A stretch of DNA of 64,000 nucleotides, from assembly GCF_003263515.1 (NCBI RefSeq), contig NZ_JYDE01000034.1, forward strand, positions 29,259-93,258, written 5' to 3'. This DNA comes from Rahnella inusitata. Lineage in GTDB: Bacteria > Pseudomonadota > Gammaproteobacteria > Enterobacterales > Enterobacteriaceae. Made by a program: the position numbers and the translations under genes. Positions 9,824 through 19,402 of this stretch are shown one piece after another. Each line of letters starts with the position of its first letter. The stretch's first letter is position 1. The notes under the pieces are model-generated. The model searched no databases. It saw nothing but the letters and a program-made list of their open reading frames with translations, and was not told the DNA's origin.

Positions 9824-10318
9824 ATGGTCACTTTCCACACCAACCACGGCGACATCGTAGTAAAAACTTTTGCTGACAAAGCGCCCGTAACGGTTGAAAA
9901 CTTCCTGAACTATTGCCGTAAAGGCTTCTATGACAACACGATTTTCCACCGTGTTATCGACGGTTTCATGATTCAGGGCGGCGGTTTTGAGCCAGGCATG
10001 AACCAGAAAAATACTGATGCTCAGATTAAAAACGAAGCAGACAACGGCCTTAAAAACACCAAAGGCACGCTGGCGATGGCACGTACCAACGATCCGCACT
10101 CTGCCACTGCACAGTTCTTCATCAACGTGACTGACAACGACTTCCTGAACCATAGCGGCAAAAACGCGCAAGGTTGGGGCTACTGCGTATTCGCAGAAGT
10201 GGTTGAAGGTCAGGACGTGGTTGATGCGATCAGAGCGGTCAAAACCGGTCGCAGCGGCATGCATCAGGACGTTCCAAAAGAAGATGTTGTGATCAAAAGC
10301 GTCACAGTCAGCGAATAA
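9824..10318 (+). CDS. ppiB: Cytoplasmic peptidyl-prolyl cis-trans isomerase B (cyclophilin)
   Basis: A 164-residue cyclophilin that catalyses proline isomerisation in the cytoplasm. Cyclophilin core motifs are complete: [15 protein letters not shown] with the catalytic Arg, ATAQFFINV, and [10 protein letters not shown]. The ATG at 9824 (AGGA eight bases upstream) gives [12 protein letters not shown] and exactly the E. coli length. An ATG at 9815 sits too close to the AGCAGG. No signal peptide. lpxH follows after 11 bases, so the two probably share a transcript. Confidence 0.96.
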   Translation: MVTFHTNHGDIVVKTFADKAPVTVENFLNYCRKGFYDNTIFHRVIDGFMIQGGGFEPGMNQKNTDAQIKNEADNGLKNTKGTLAMARTNDPHSATAQFFINVTDNDFLNHSGKNAQGWGYCVFAEVVEGQDVVDAIRAVKTGRSGMHQDVPKEDVVIKSVTVSE

Positions 10319-10329
10319 TTAACGTCGGG

Positions 10330-11052
10330 ATGACCACGTTTTTTATCGCAGATATTCATCTTTGCGCACAGGAACCGGCAATTACTGCCGGTTTTCTGCG
10401 TTTTCTGCGCGAAGATGCGCCGCAGGCCGACGCGCTGTACATTCTCGGGGATTTATTCGAAGCCTGGATTGGTGACGATGATCCTGAGCCGTTACACGCG
10501 CAAATCGCTGCGGCGTTAAACCAACTTCATCAGCAAGGCGTGCCCTGTTTCTTCATCCACGGCAACCGCGATTTTCTGCTCGGCAGACGTTTCGCGCGCG
10601 ACAGCCTGATGACGCTGCTGCCGGAAAAGAAAGTCCTCGAACTTTATGGTCGCCGCGTGCTGATCCTGCACGGTGACACACTGTGTACCGATGATATCTC
10701 CTATCAGAACTTCCGCAAGAAAGTGCATAATCCGCTGATCCAAAAGCTGTTCCTGATGTTGCCGCTGAAATGGCGTCTTGGCATTGCCGCCAAAATGCGC
10801 GCCAACAGCAAAGCCTCGAATCAGGGAAAATCGCTGGCGATTATGGATGTGAATCCTCAGGCAGTGGTCAGCGAAATGCAGGCGGCAGGCGTTGAATGGA
10901 TGATTCACGGCCACACTCATCGTCCCGCTGTCCACGACGTGCCGCTCGGTGAGAAAACCGGCCACCGCGTCGTGTTAGGCGCATGGCACGAAGAGGGATC
11001 GATGGTCAAAGTGACTGCCGAAAACGTGGAGCTGATCAGCTTCCCGTTTTAA
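10330..11052 (+). CDS. lpxH: UDP-2,3-diacylglucosamine hydrolase LpxH
   Basis: A 240-residue Mn-dependent pyrophosphatase of lipid A synthesis, producing lipid X (2,3-diacylglucosamine-1-phosphate) from UDP-diacylglucosamine at the inner membrane surface. Calcineurin-like metal ligands are all visible: ADIHL (D8, H10), GDLFEAW (D41), HGNRDF (N79), ILHGDTLC (H114) and the pair in IHGHTHRP. Directly downstream of ppiB. Its 3' end overlaps convergent miaE by 17 bases. Confidence 0.96.
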   Translation: MTTFFIADIHLCAQEPAITAGFLRFLREDAPQADALYILGDLFEAWIGDDDPEPLHAQIAAALNQLHQQGVPCFFIHGNRDFLLGRRFARDSLMTLLPEKKVLELYGRRVLILHGDTLCTDDISYQNFRKKVHNPLIQKLFLMLPLKWRLGIAAKMRANSKASNQGKSLAIMDVNPQAVVSEMQAAGVEWMIHGHTHRPAVHDVPLGEKTGHRVVLGAWHEEGSMVKVTAENVELISFPF

Positions 11053-11668
11053 GACTGCACACGGGTGTTCCGCTGTGAAAGCGGAACTGCTCATCAGGCG
11101 ACAAAATTAATTCCGCTTCAATCCTCCCGAAAAACTCCACCCGTTCGCTGATATCCGTACCGGCATACTGCTCCGCAAGCGCCAGATAATCGGCGAAGTG
11201 CCGTGATTCCGAGCGCAAAAGCGACGTATAAAAACGCGACAACGTTTCATCCAGATGTGGTGCGATTTTAGCGAAACGCTCGCAGGAACGCGCCTCGATG
11301 TAGGCGCCGATAATCAGCCGGTCCACCAGAATGTTCAAATCGTCGTGATGCCGGGTGTGTTTGATCATTCCGCTGGCGTAGCGCGACGGCGAAAGCTGGG
11401 TGTAGGTGACATTCCGCTTTTGCATGATTTCCACCACCTGTTCGAAATGGTGCAACTCTTCACGCGCCAGCCGCGCTGCGCAAAATAATAATTCGGTACG
11501 ATCGAGATATTTGGTCATCAGGCTCATCGCCGTGGCCGCCGCCTTCTTTTCACAGTTGGCGTGGTCAATCAGCATCACCGCCTGATTTTCCAGCGCAACA
11601 TCCACCCACAAAGCCGGTGTTTCACAGTGCAGAAAATCATAAATCGGTGCCAGTAAAGCCTGCGTCAT
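11036..11668 (-). CDS. miaE: tRNA-(ms2io6A37) hydroxylase MiaE
   Basis: A 210-residue non-haem diiron monooxygenase that hydroxylates the isopentenyl group of ms2i6A at tRNA position 37. Ferritin-like helices carry candidate iron ligands in [19 protein letters not shown] and SESRHFADY. Known from Salmonella, Yersinia and Serratia and absent from E. coli K-12, so it is a useful lineage marker. Here it is wedged between lpxH and purE and convergent with lpxH. Confidence 0.9.
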   Translation of the reverse strand: MTQALLAPIYDFLHCETPALWVDVALENQAVMLIDHANCEKKAAATAMSLMTKYLDRTELLFCAARLAREELHHFEQVVEIMQKRNVTYTQLSPSRYASGMIKHTRHHDDLNILVDRLIIGAYIEARSCERFAKIAPHLDETLSRFYTSLLRSESRHFADYLALAEQYAGTDISERVEFFGRIEAELILSPDEQFRFHSGTPVCSLKTGS

Positions 11669-11763
11669 AAATCAGTTTCCCGTCGGGTAAGCTAAAAATA
11701 GTGTGGCTGGGATTATACAAATCTGCCGACAACTTCTCAGCAAAAAAGCACGGTTCTGCGGCG

Positions 11764-11779
11764 ACGCAACCGTTTTCCT
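11764..11779 (+). promoter_or_regulatory. PurR operator of purEK
   Basis: ACGCAACCGTTTTCCT matches every fixed position of the PurR consensus ANGCAANCGNTTNCNT. It lies about 90 bases before purE, where E. coli purEK also carries its PurR operator. Repression by purine-loaded PurR is inferred from this match. Confidence 0.85.
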
Positions 11780-11866
11780 TGCTTCATGAGCGTGATATCA
11801 TTTGCGCCCTCTCCGCCAGAACCTGTCCTCTGGCGATGCTTGCATAATCACAGGAGCTATACAGAC

Positions 11867-12376
11867 ATGTCATCCAACGTTACCCCGGCAAAAATCGCCA
11901 TCGTTATGGGGTCTAAAAGTGACTGGGCGACCATGCAGTTCGCCGCCGAAGTGCTCACAACGCTGAATATTCCTTTCCATGTCGATATCGTCTCCGCTCA
12001 CCGCACCCCGGACAAATTGTTCACCTTTGCAGAACAAGCTTCGGCCAACGGGTTTGATGTAATCATCGCAGGCGCAGGCGGCGCGGCGCATCTGCCGGGC
12101 ATGCTGGCCGCGAAAACGCTGGTGCCGGTGCTGGGCGTACCGGTGCAAAGTGCTGCGCTGAGCGGCATCGACAGCCTGTATTCCATCGTACAAATGCCTC
12201 GCGGTATTCCGGTGGGTACGCTGGCAATCGGCAAAGCGGGCGCCGCAAACGCCGCCCTGCTGGCCGCACAAATTCTGGCGCTGCACGATACGCAAATCAG
12301 CAAAAATCTGGCCGCATGGCGTCAGGCGCAAACCGATGAAGTCCTGAATAACCCCGACCCGCGGGAGGAAGCATGA
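11867..12376 (+). CDS. purE: N5-carboxyaminoimidazole ribonucleotide mutase PurE
   Basis: A 169-residue class I PurE that converts N5-CAIR to CAIR in purine biosynthesis. Motifs are [32 protein letters not shown] and the C-terminal [13 protein letters not shown]. The ATG at 11867 has CAGGAG upstream and gives the normal N-terminus; a 27-residue upstream extension is not conserved. Overlaps purK by four bases (ATGA), indicating translational coupling. Confidence 0.97.
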   Translation: MSSNVTPAKIAIVMGSKSDWATMQFAAEVLTTLNIPFHVDIVSAHRTPDKLFTFAEQASANGFDVIIAGAGGAAHLPGMLAAKTLVPVLGVPVQSAALSGIDSLYSIVQMPRGIPVGTLAIGKAGAANAALLAAQILALHDTQISKNLAAWRQAQTDEVLNNPDPREEA

Positions 12377-13437
12377 AACCGGTCTGCGTTCTCGGAAACG
12401 GTCAGTTAGGCAGAATGCTGCGTCAGGCGGGCGAACCGCTGGGGATCGCCGTCTATCCGGTAGGTCTGGATGCCGAGCCGGAAGCCGTGCCTTATCAGCA
12501 AAGCGTGATCACCGCTGAAATTGAACGCTGGCCTGAAACCGCGCTGACCCGCGAACTCGCGACGCACACGGCGTTCGTCAACCGCGATATTTTCCCACGT
12601 CTGGCCGATCGTCTGACGCAAAAGCAGCTGCTGGACCAGCTCGGGCTGGCCACCGCCCCCTGGCAGTTACTGGCCGATGAAGCCGAATGGCCGCAGATTT
12701 TCTCACAGCTCGGTGAACTGGCGATTGTAAAACGTCGCGTCGGCGGTTATGACGGTCGCGGCCAATGGCGTCTGCGTGCAGGCGAAGAAACGACATTGCC
12801 GAAAGACTGCTACGGCGAATGCATCGTCGAGCAGGGCATCAATTTTTCCGGCGAAGTGTCGCTGGTCGGGGCGCGCGGTCACGACGGTAAAACGGTCTTT
12901 TATCCGCTCACCCACAATTTGCATCAGGACGGTATTCTGCGCACCAGCGTGGCGCTGCCGGAGCCCGACGCCGCCCTGCAACAGCTGGCGGAAAGTATGC
13001 TGTCGGCAATCCTTAATGAACTCAATTATGTCGGCGTGATGGCGATGGAGTGTTTTGTGGTCAGCGAAGGTTTGTTGATCAACGAACTGGCCCCACGCGT
13101 ACACAACAGCGGGCACTGGACGCAAAACGGCGCATCTTACAACCAGTTTGAAATGCACCTGCGGGCGATCCTCGGCCTGCCGCTGCCGAAACCTGTCGTC
13201 AGTACGCCGTCGGTGATGGTCAATCTGATTGGTACGGATGTCGCTACGCAGTGGCTCAGCCTGCCACTAGTGAACCTGCACTGGTACGAGAAAGAAGTAC
13301 GCCCCGGACGTAAAGTCGGACACCTAAATCTCAACGACGCCAGTGCCAGCCTGCTGAAAGATAATCTGACCGCACTGATCCCGATGCTGCCGCAAGAGTA
13401 TGCCAGCGGTATCGAATGGGCGATTGAGAAGCTTTGA
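12373..13437 (+). CDS. purK: N5-carboxyaminoimidazole ribonucleotide synthase PurK
   Basis: A 354-residue ATP-grasp enzyme that makes N5-CAIR from AIR, bicarbonate and ATP, feeding PurE. Visible are the N-terminal nucleotide-binding start [13 protein letters not shown], the ATP-grasp [12 protein letters not shown], and the metal/ATP-site [24 protein letters not shown] precedes the ATG, and the start overlaps the purE stop. Confidence 0.97.
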   Translation: MKPVCVLGNGQLGRMLRQAGEPLGIAVYPVGLDAEPEAVPYQQSVITAEIERWPETALTRELATHTAFVNRDIFPRLADRLTQKQLLDQLGLATAPWQLLADEAEWPQIFSQLGELAIVKRRVGGYDGRGQWRLRAGEETTLPKDCYGECIVEQGINFSGEVSLVGARGHDGKTVFYPLTHNLHQDGILRTSVALPEPDAALQQLAESMLSAILNELNYVGVMAMECFVVSEGLLINELAPRVHNSGHWTQNGASYNQFEMHLRAILGLPLPKPVVSTPSVMVNLIGTDVATQWLSLPLVNLHWYEKEVRPGRKVGHLNLNDASASLLKDNLTALIPMLPQEYASGIEWAIEKL

Positions 13438-13443
13438 CGTTCC

Positions 13444-13474
13444 AGCACCCTGCCCTGCGAAGGGGAGGGTGCTT
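13444..13474. terminator. Hairpin between convergent purK and ybbP
   Basis: AGCACCCT and AGGGTGCT arms, with an inner CC/GG part, form a strong stem-loop between the two stops. The T tract is poor on both strands, so terminator function is likely but not certain. Confidence 0.5.
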
Positions 13475-13479
13475 AAAAA

Positions 13480-15912
13480 CTACGAATCGTATTGCCTGAA
13501 CAACGCCCTTCCCCGCAGCAACCGCACACCCAGCCAGCCGCCACAGACCGAGAGCAGCAGCGCGCTGACTGCCGGCACAGCAATCCACATCAGGTAATTC
13601 GGCTCCCAGGGGAAATCGAACACTTTGCGCTGTAACAGCCATAATGCCGCCTCCGCCCCGATGGCTGCCGCGATACCGGCGACCAGCCCAAGTACCGCGA
13701 ACTCACACCACAGCGTGCGATGCAGCATCTTTTTGCTGGCGCCGAGCGTGCGATAAACGATCAGCTCCTGACGGCGCTGGCGCATCCCAATCTGAATTTG
13801 TGCCAGCAACAGCAGGCCGCCACACAACATCACCAGAATCACCATCACTTCCAGCGCCCTGCTCACCTGCTGCAAAACCTGTCCAACCTGACGCAAAATC
13901 GAGCCGATATCCATCATGCTGACCGTCGGGAACTGGCGGTTGAACTGCGTGATCGTGCTGTCATCGCCGTGATAGCGGAAGCTGGTTAGCCAGCTTTGCG
14001 GCTGGCCGTCGAGCGCGCCCGGCGGGAAGATGAAGTAGAAGTTCGGTTTCAGACTGTCCCAGTCGACTTTGCGCAGACTGGTAATTTTGGCGCTGAAATC
14101 CTGTGTATCACCGTTGAAGGTCACGGTATCGCCGAGCTTCACGCCCAGACGCCCCGCCAGCCCTTCGTCGATCGACACTTCACCGGCTTTCGGTGGCCCG
14201 TTGCCTGCGACCAGCGGATTGTGATCCGGCAGGCCCTGCATCCACGTCAGGTTCAACTCACGGTTGACCGCCTCACCGGCCGCATCATCAGGTTTGATGA
14301 TGTCAGTGGCAATCTGGTCGTTAATTTTGGTCAGACGCACACGCACGATCGGATAGAAGGTTTCCGGCTCGGCTTTATGCTGATGCAGGAAATCCGTCAC
14401 CTGCGGGATTTGCTCTTTGGTGATGTTGAGCAGGAAATAATTCGGACTGTCAGGCGGCAGCTGTTGCTCCCAGCGGTCCAGCAAGTCTCCGCGCATCACC
14501 AGCAGCAAGGCCAGCAACATAAATGACATCGAGAACGCCGCCAGCTGGCTCAGCGTCACCCACGGCTGGCGCAGCAGACGATTCACAGCCAGACGCAGCG
14601 GTAGCTGGCGGAACGTCAGGCGGCGCAGTAATAACAGCGCGCCCCAGCCGATAATCCCCAGCAACAATGACAGCACCAGCACGCCCGCCAGCAGTGACCA
14701 GAGCAGCGAACTTCCGCCCATCAGCGCCGCCAGCAGACCGACGACCACCAGCACCATCACCGGCAGGAAATAGCGCAGCGGCCAGACGTTGGCGACCACG
14801 TCGTTACGCAACACGCGCAGCGGCTGAGTCGCCAGCAGCTGGCGGTATGGCCGGATGCCGATCAGAAACGAGATCACCACCATCGCGCCCATCGACCACA
14901 CCCACGGCCAGACGCCAGCGGGCGGAAGCGCCGCGGGCAGAACCGGTGCCAGTACCTTCATCAGCCCTGCTTCAAACGCCAGCCCGACCAGACTGCCGCA
15001 AATGCCTGCCAACACCATCACGGCTATCCACTGGCCGATAATCAGTCGGCGCAGCGCCTTCTTCCCCGCGCCGAGCGTTTTGAGCACCGCCACCAGATCG
15101 TAACGGCTGCGGCAATAATGCCCCATCGATACGGCAATCGCGGCAATCGACAACATTAGCGTCAGCAATGCCGAGAGCGTGAGGAACTGCTGGGAACGTT
15201 GCAGAGATTTGCCCAGCGCGCCGTCAGAATCTTCCATGCCGGTCCAGCGCTGGTCGGGTTTCAGCAATCCTTTAATGGCGTCGCCGTAGCTCTGAATTGC
15301 CTCAGGCGTTCCGGCAAACATATAGCGATAGGTCAGCCGGCTGCCCGGCTGGACTGCGCCGGTTTTTGGCACATCTTCCAGATTCATGATGACGCGCGGA
15401 GCCGTCTGGAACGGATTAAAGCCCGAGTCCGGTTCCTGCACAATCACTCCGGCAATTTTCAGTGTGGAATCGCCGACGTCCAGATTGTCGCCCACTTTCA
15501 CGTTCAGCAATGCCAGCAGACGCGGGGCAACCAGCACGGTGCCCGGTTCCGGTTTCAGCCCCGCCGGTTCAGTCTGTAATGCGCCGTACAAGGGGTAGGC
15601 CAGATCGGTGGCTTTCACCGACGCCAGTTGCGGTGTGTTCTCAGCGAAGGTCATGGTCATGAAAGAGAGCTGGCGGCTGACCTTCAGCCCCTGCTTTTCC
15701 GCGTCCTGCAACCAGGCTTCGGTGATGGGATGGGCCGATCGCAAAACGCGGTCACCGACGATAAACTCGCGGCTTTGCTGGCTCAGCCCTTTATCCATAC
15801 GGTCACTGATACTGCCGAGCGCCAGCACGCAGGCCACCGCCAGCGTCAGTGCCAGCCAGACGATCAGCAACGAAGGCGAACGCCATTCACGCCAGAACCA
15901 TCGCCAGATCAT
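13480..15912 (-). CDS. ybbP: ABC-type permease YbbP (FtsX-like)
   Basis: An 810-residue inner-membrane permease with an N-terminal helix, large periplasmic segments and FtsX-type membrane blocks (about residues 250-490, and a C-terminal block from about 690). Closely matches recalled E. coli YbbP (804 residues). Its start ATGATC overlaps the ybbA stop, and GGGAGGAAGC precedes it, which selects 15912 over an ATG four codons upstream. With YbbA it forms a LolCDE/MacB-type type VII ABC system. The substrate is not established; TesA is encoded divergently beside it. Confidence 0.92.
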   Translation of the reverse strand: MIWRWFWREWRSPSLLIVWLALTLAVACVLALGSISDRMDKGLSQQSREFIVGDRVLRSAHPITEAWLQDAEKQGLKVSRQLSFMTMTFAENTPQLASVKATDLAYPLYGALQTEPAGLKPEPGTVLVAPRLLALLNVKVGDNLDVGDSTLKIAGVIVQEPDSGFNPFQTAPRVIMNLEDVPKTGAVQPGSRLTYRYMFAGTPEAIQSYGDAIKGLLKPDQRWTGMEDSDGALGKSLQRSQQFLTLSALLTLMLSIAAIAVSMGHYCRSRYDLVAVLKTLGAGKKALRRLIIGQWIAVMVLAGICGSLVGLAFEAGLMKVLAPVLPAALPPAGVWPWVWSMGAMVVISFLIGIRPYRQLLATQPLRVLRNDVVANVWPLRYFLPVMVLVVVGLLAALMGGSSLLWSLLAGVLVLSLLLGIIGWGALLLLRRLTFRQLPLRLAVNRLLRQPWVTLSQLAAFSMSFMLLALLLVMRGDLLDRWEQQLPPDSPNYFLLNITKEQIPQVTDFLHQHKAEPETFYPIVRVRLTKINDQIATDIIKPDDAAGEAVNRELNLTWMQGLPDHNPLVAGNGPPKAGEVSIDEGLAGRLGVKLGDTVTFNGDTQDFSAKITSLRKVDWDSLKPNFYFIFPPGALDGQPQSWLTSFRYHGDDSTITQFNRQFPTVSMMDIGSILRQVGQVLQQVSRALEVMVILVMLCGGLLLLAQIQIGMRQRRQELIVYRTLGASKKMLHRTLWCEFAVLGLVAGIAAAIGAEAALWLLQRKVFDFPWEPNYLMWIAVPAVSALLLSVCGGWLGVRLLRGRALFRQYDS

Positions 15913-16595
15913 GCTTCCTCCCACAACTTACCGTCACGCAGACGCAGACGCCGCTGGCAGCGCGCGGCCAGTTGCTCGTCATGAGTGACCAGAATCAACG
16001 TGGTGGCCGCATCGCGGTTCAGCGAGAACAAGAGATCGACGATACGCTCACCGGTGGCGCGATCCAGATTGCCGGTTGGTTCATCGGCGAACAGTAATTT
16101 CGGCTTGCCGATAAACGCCCGCGCCAGCGCGACACGCTGCTGCTCGCCGCCGGAAAGTTGTGCCGGAAGATGATGCAAACGCCCGCCCAGCCCGAGACTT
16201 TCCAGCAACTGCACCGCCTGCTGACGGCTGTTGCTGTCACTTTCACCGCGCAGCAACGCCGGAAGCTGTACGTTTTCCAGCGCGTTCAGCGTCGGCACCA
16301 GCATGAAGGACTGAAACACAAAGCCGACATTTTTCGCCCGTAGCGCGGCGCGGCCTTCTTCGTTAAGCGAACGGAGAGATTTGCCGAGCAGCACCACGTC
16401 GCCGCTGGTGCCGTCGTCCAGCCCGGCGAGAATTCCCAGTAACGTGGATTTGCCGGAACCGGACTCGCCGATCAGCGCAATTGTCTGCGCCGGTTTGACA
16501 ACCAGCTCCACACCGGACAGGATGGTTAGCTGTCCTTCACCCTGACCGACGTGCTTATTAAGATGATGAACTTCAAGAACGTTTTCCGCTGGCAT
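15909..16595 (-). CDS. ybbA: ABC transporter ATPase YbbA
   Basis: A 228-residue LolD-type ATPase partnering YbbP. Walker A is GESGSGKST, the signature is LSGGEQQR, Walker B is LLFADEPTGNLD and the switch His is in VTHD. Starts MPAENVLEVHHLNK as in E. coli. Its first 33 bases overlap the first 33 bases of tesA head to head, so the two genes share coding DNA at their 5' ends and each promoter must lie inside the other gene. Confidence 0.95.
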   Translation of the reverse strand: MPAENVLEVHHLNKHVGQGEGQLTILSGVELVVKPAQTIALIGESGSGKSTLLGILAGLDDGTSGDVVLLGKSLRSLNEEGRAALRAKNVGFVFQSFMLVPTLNALENVQLPALLRGESDSNSRQQAVQLLESLGLGGRLHHLPAQLSGGEQQRVALARAFIGKPKLLFADEPTGNLDRATGERIVDLLFSLNRDAATTLILVTHDEQLAARCQRRLRLRDGKLWEEA

Positions 16596-17195
16596 CTCCC
16601 CTTCCTTATGTTGTTAGGATTATTGAGTTTTCGCGCCGTTGCTGCTGATAACTTGCTGATTATTGGCGACAGTTTAAGTGCTGTCTATCGCCTTCCGGTA
16701 GCCGAATCCTGGCCGTCACTGCTGAATAACAAATGGCAAAAAGAGGGGAATAAACCCACCATTATTAACGCCAGCATCAGCGGCGATACCGCCGAACAAG
16801 GGCTGGCGCGACTGTCTGCGCTGCTGCAACAACATCACCCGCGCTGGGTGCTGATTGAACTGGGCGCCAACGACGGGTTGCGGGGATTCCCGCCACAAAC
16901 TATTTCCCAAACGCTGACGCAGATTATCAGCCAGATAAAGCAGGCCGATGCCCAACCGCTGCTGATGCAAATTCGCCTGCCGCCAAACTATGGCCGCCGC
17001 TACGGTGATGCGTTCTACGCCATCTATCCCGCGCTGGCGAAGCAGGAAAATGTGCCGCTGGTGCCGTTCTTTATGGAACAGGTCGCCGCGAAGCCGGAAT
17101 GGATGCAGGACGACGGTTTACATCCTGCGCTGGCCGCTCAGCCGTTTATCGCCGACTGGATGGCTGAGAAACTCGCCCCGCTGCTGAGCAATTAG
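16563..17195 (+). CDS. tesA: Periplasmic acyl-CoA thioesterase I / lysophospholipase TesA
   Basis: A 210-residue SGNH hydrolase of the periplasm, acting on acyl-CoA, lysophospholipid and ester substrates. A signal peptide ends near FRAVAAD. Catalytic Ser37 lies in GDSLSA; Asp184 and His187 lie in DDGLHP. The third block reads GANDG (GGNDG in E. coli). The Gly that follows GDSLSA in E. coli is Val41 here. The ATG at 16563 (MMNFKNVFRWHLPFL) matches E. coli; an ATG four codons upstream is possible. It overlaps ybbA head to head. Confidence 0.94.
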   Translation: MMNFKNVFRWHLPFLMLLGLLSFRAVAADNLLIIGDSLSAVYRLPVAESWPSLLNNKWQKEGNKPTIINASISGDTAEQGLARLSALLQQHHPRWVLIELGANDGLRGFPPQTISQTLTQIISQIKQADAQPLLMQIRLPPNYGRRYGDAFYAIYPALAKQENVPLVPFFMEQVAAKPEWMQDDGLHPALAAQPFIADWMAEKLAPLLSN

Positions 17196-17316
17196 GTTTA
17201 AAATACGATAAATAAAATAATACCGGGACGTGAGTAAAACCAAGACGTTACCTTTTTCACCCGACTCCCTAGTAAATCACAGCTATAAAAAATAGGGACA
17301 CCTCACAGGTAAAGTT

Positions 17317-18093
17317 ATGCAAAAAGCAGTATTAATCACCGGTTGTTCGAGCGGTATCGGGCTGGTGGCGGCGCAGGATTTGCGCAGTCGTGGTTATCGG
17401 GTTCTGGCCGCATGCCGGAAAGCGCAGGATATTGACACACTGGAGCAGATGGGTTTTGAGACCGTACAGTTAGATCTCGATGATGAACACAGCGTTGCTC
17501 AGGCCGCTGCCGAAGTCATCGCGTTAACCGGCAACCGCCTGTATGGCCTGTTTAACAACGCCGGATATGGCGTTTACGGCCCGCTGAACAGTATCAGCCG
17601 GGCGCAGTTTGAGAAGCAGTTTTCCACCAACCTGTTCGGCACCCATCAGCTGACGCAGCTTTTGCTTCCCGCCATGTTGCCGCACGGCGAGGGGCGTATC
17701 ATCCAGACAAGCTCAGTGATGGGGCTGATTACCACGCCGCGCCGTGGCGTTTATGCCGCGAGTAAATTCGCGCTGGAAGCCTGGTCCGATACGCTGCGCA
17801 TGGAGTTGCATGGCACGGGCATTCAGGTCAGCCTTATTGAACCCGGTCCACTGAGCAGTAACTTCACCGCCAATGTGAATCAATCACAGGCCGACCAGCC
17901 GGTGGAAAATCCGGGGATCGCGCAACGTTTTACGCTCAAGCCGGAAGCAGTTTTGCCTAAACTGCACCATGCTTTAGAAAATCCGCGCGCACGCCTGCGT
18001 TATCCGGTCACGCTGGTCGCCCATGCACTGACCGTGCTGAAACGTCTTTTGCCAGGCCGCTTGCTGGATAAAATTTTACGTGGAAACAGTTAA
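17317..18093 (+). CDS. ybbO: Short-chain dehydrogenase/reductase YbbO (NADP-dependent aldehyde reductase)
   Basis: A 258-residue classical SDR. The cofactor motif is TGCSSGIG, followed by NNAG, the catalytic Ser in SSVMG, and YAASK (Tyr and Lys). E. coli YbbO reduces aliphatic aldehydes with NADPH. The position after tesA is conserved. The E. coli entry carries about a dozen extra N-terminal residues; here the ATG with CAGGTAAAG upstream starts directly at MQKAVLITG. Confidence 0.9.
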   Translation: MQKAVLITGCSSGIGLVAAQDLRSRGYRVLAACRKAQDIDTLEQMGFETVQLDLDDEHSVAQAAAEVIALTGNRLYGLFNNAGYGVYGPLNSISRAQFEKQFSTNLFGTHQLTQLLLPAMLPHGEGRIIQTSSVMGLITTPRRGVYAASKFALEAWSDTLRMELHGTGIQVSLIEPGPLSSNFTANVNQSQADQPVENPGIAQRFTLKPEAVLPKLHHALENPRARLRYPVTLVAHALTVLKRLLPGRLLDKILRGNS

Positions 18094-18179
18094 GTAAAGT
18101 CTGATGGGGTTGAAGCCGCTAATGCCCGCCCCCATCTGTTTATTAATACTTTAAATTTACACACCCAAAAATAATTTGA

Positions 18180-18286
18180 GTTGCAGGAAGGCGGCAAGCG
18201 CATGAATCCACGGGAGCTTAGATAACTAAGTACCCAGGGTGAATGAACGCAGCCAACCCATTTGCAGCTCGAAGTATGAAGGGTAG
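18180..18286 (+). repeat. Intergenic repeat element, copy A
   Basis: About 107 bases between ybbO and cnoX. It shares collinear blocks with 24706-24811: AAGGCGGC (offset 0), GGGAGCTTA (offset 24 here, 23 there), CAGCCAAC (62, 61) and GAAG-x-ATGAAG (83, 82). The centre holds a stem with CTTAG and CTAAG arms around ATAA (18217-18230), extended by GGG/CCC. It ends 16 bases before the cnoX ATG and so probably forms part of its leader. Function unknown. Orientation is arbitrary. Confidence 0.75.
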
Positions 18287-18301
18287 CGAGAGAACGAATT
18301 C

Positions 18302-19159
18302 ATGCTTGCACAACCTACTATTATCGATATCGACGAAACCAACCTGCAACAGGCGCTGGAGCAATCCATGTCTGTGCCGGTGATGTTCTACTTCTGGTCA
18401 GAACGCAGCCAGCACTGCCTGCAACTTGGGCCAATTCTCGACAGACTGGCCGCCGAATACGCCGGTCAGCTCATTCTGGCGAAGGTCGATTGCGATGTGC
18501 AGCAGATGATCGCCCAGCAGTTTGGTCTTCGTTCCATTCCTGCGGTTTACCTGTTTAAAGACGGGCAGCCGGTGGATGGTTTCCAGGGGCCGCAGCCGGA
18601 AGAAGTGATCCGCGAATTGCTGCAAAAAGTGCTGCCGAAAGAAGAAGAGCTGAAACTGGCTCAGGCGCAGGAACTGTTGCAGGAAGGCAACGTACAGGAC
18701 GCGCTGCCGCTACTGAAAGACGCGTGGCAGCTGAGCAATCAGCGCAGCGATATCGGTCTGCTGCTGGCTGAAACACACATTCATCTGAACCGCATCGACG
18801 ACGCCGAAACCGTGCTGGCGACCATTCCGTTGCAGGATAAAGATTCACGTTATCAGGGACTCATCGCTCAGATCGAACTGCTGAAACAAGCGGCGGATAC
18901 CCCAGAGATTCAACAACTTCAGATGGAACTGTCAGGCGATCCGGATAACGCCGAGCTGGTGGTTAAACTCAGCCTGCAACTGCATCAGGTCGGGCGTAAC
19001 GAAGAAGCGCTGGATTTGCTGATGGCGCCCCTGAAGAAAGATTTAGGCGCGGCCAACGGTGCTGCGCGTAAAACGCTGATGGATATTATGGCCGCTCTTG
19101 GCACCGGCGATGCGCTGGCCGCCAAATATCGCCGCCAGTTATATTCCCTGCTGTACTGA
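18302..19159 (+). CDS. cnoX: Chaperedoxin CnoX (YbbN)
   Basis: A 285-residue cytoplasmic protein with an N-terminal thioredoxin fold and C-terminal TPR helices. The thioredoxin motif is SQHC (S36-C39) rather than CXXC, as in E. coli, so it is a redox-responsive holdase cooperating with GroEL and DnaK rather than a disulphide reductase. TPR-like region from about residue 115 ([16 protein letters not shown]). The end, [11 protein letters not shown], is nearly identical to E. coli. Preceded by the copy A repeat. Confidence 0.95.
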   Translation: MLAQPTIIDIDETNLQQALEQSMSVPVMFYFWSERSQHCLQLGPILDRLAAEYAGQLILAKVDCDVQQMIAQQFGLRSIPAVYLFKDGQPVDGFQGPQPEEVIRELLQKVLPKEEELKLAQAQELLQEGNVQDALPLLKDAWQLSNQRSDIGLLLAETHIHLNRIDDAETVLATIPLQDKDSRYQGLIAQIELLKQAADTPEIQQLQMELSGDPDNAELVVKLSLQLHQVGRNEEALDLLMAPLKKDLGAANGAARKTLMDIMAALGTGDALAAKYRRQLYSLLY

Positions 19160-19190
19160 TTCCTCAGAAAATAGCGAATTAATACTTCCT

Positions 19191-19226
19191 GCGCACACCG
19201 GCTTTCCCCTGCCGGTGTGCGTTTTC
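19191..19226 (+). terminator. Terminator after cnoX
   Basis: CGCACACCGGC and GCCGGTGTGCG arms around an eight-base loop, followed by TTTT. It starts 32 bases after the cnoX stop. Confidence 0.8.
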
Positions 19227-19402
19227 CGTCCCCTTTCCTCTGCCTTTTTCTCCTCTGAACTATCCTTTATTAATACGATGACTCGCGTAAGTGTGCGACA
19301 ATTGACCTCGCGTATTACCCGTGGGTAAACGCACAGGGACTTGTTTTATCGGAATATTCCAGCCGGAATATTCAGGACACAGTTTTACAGGAGTTTCATA
19401 CT

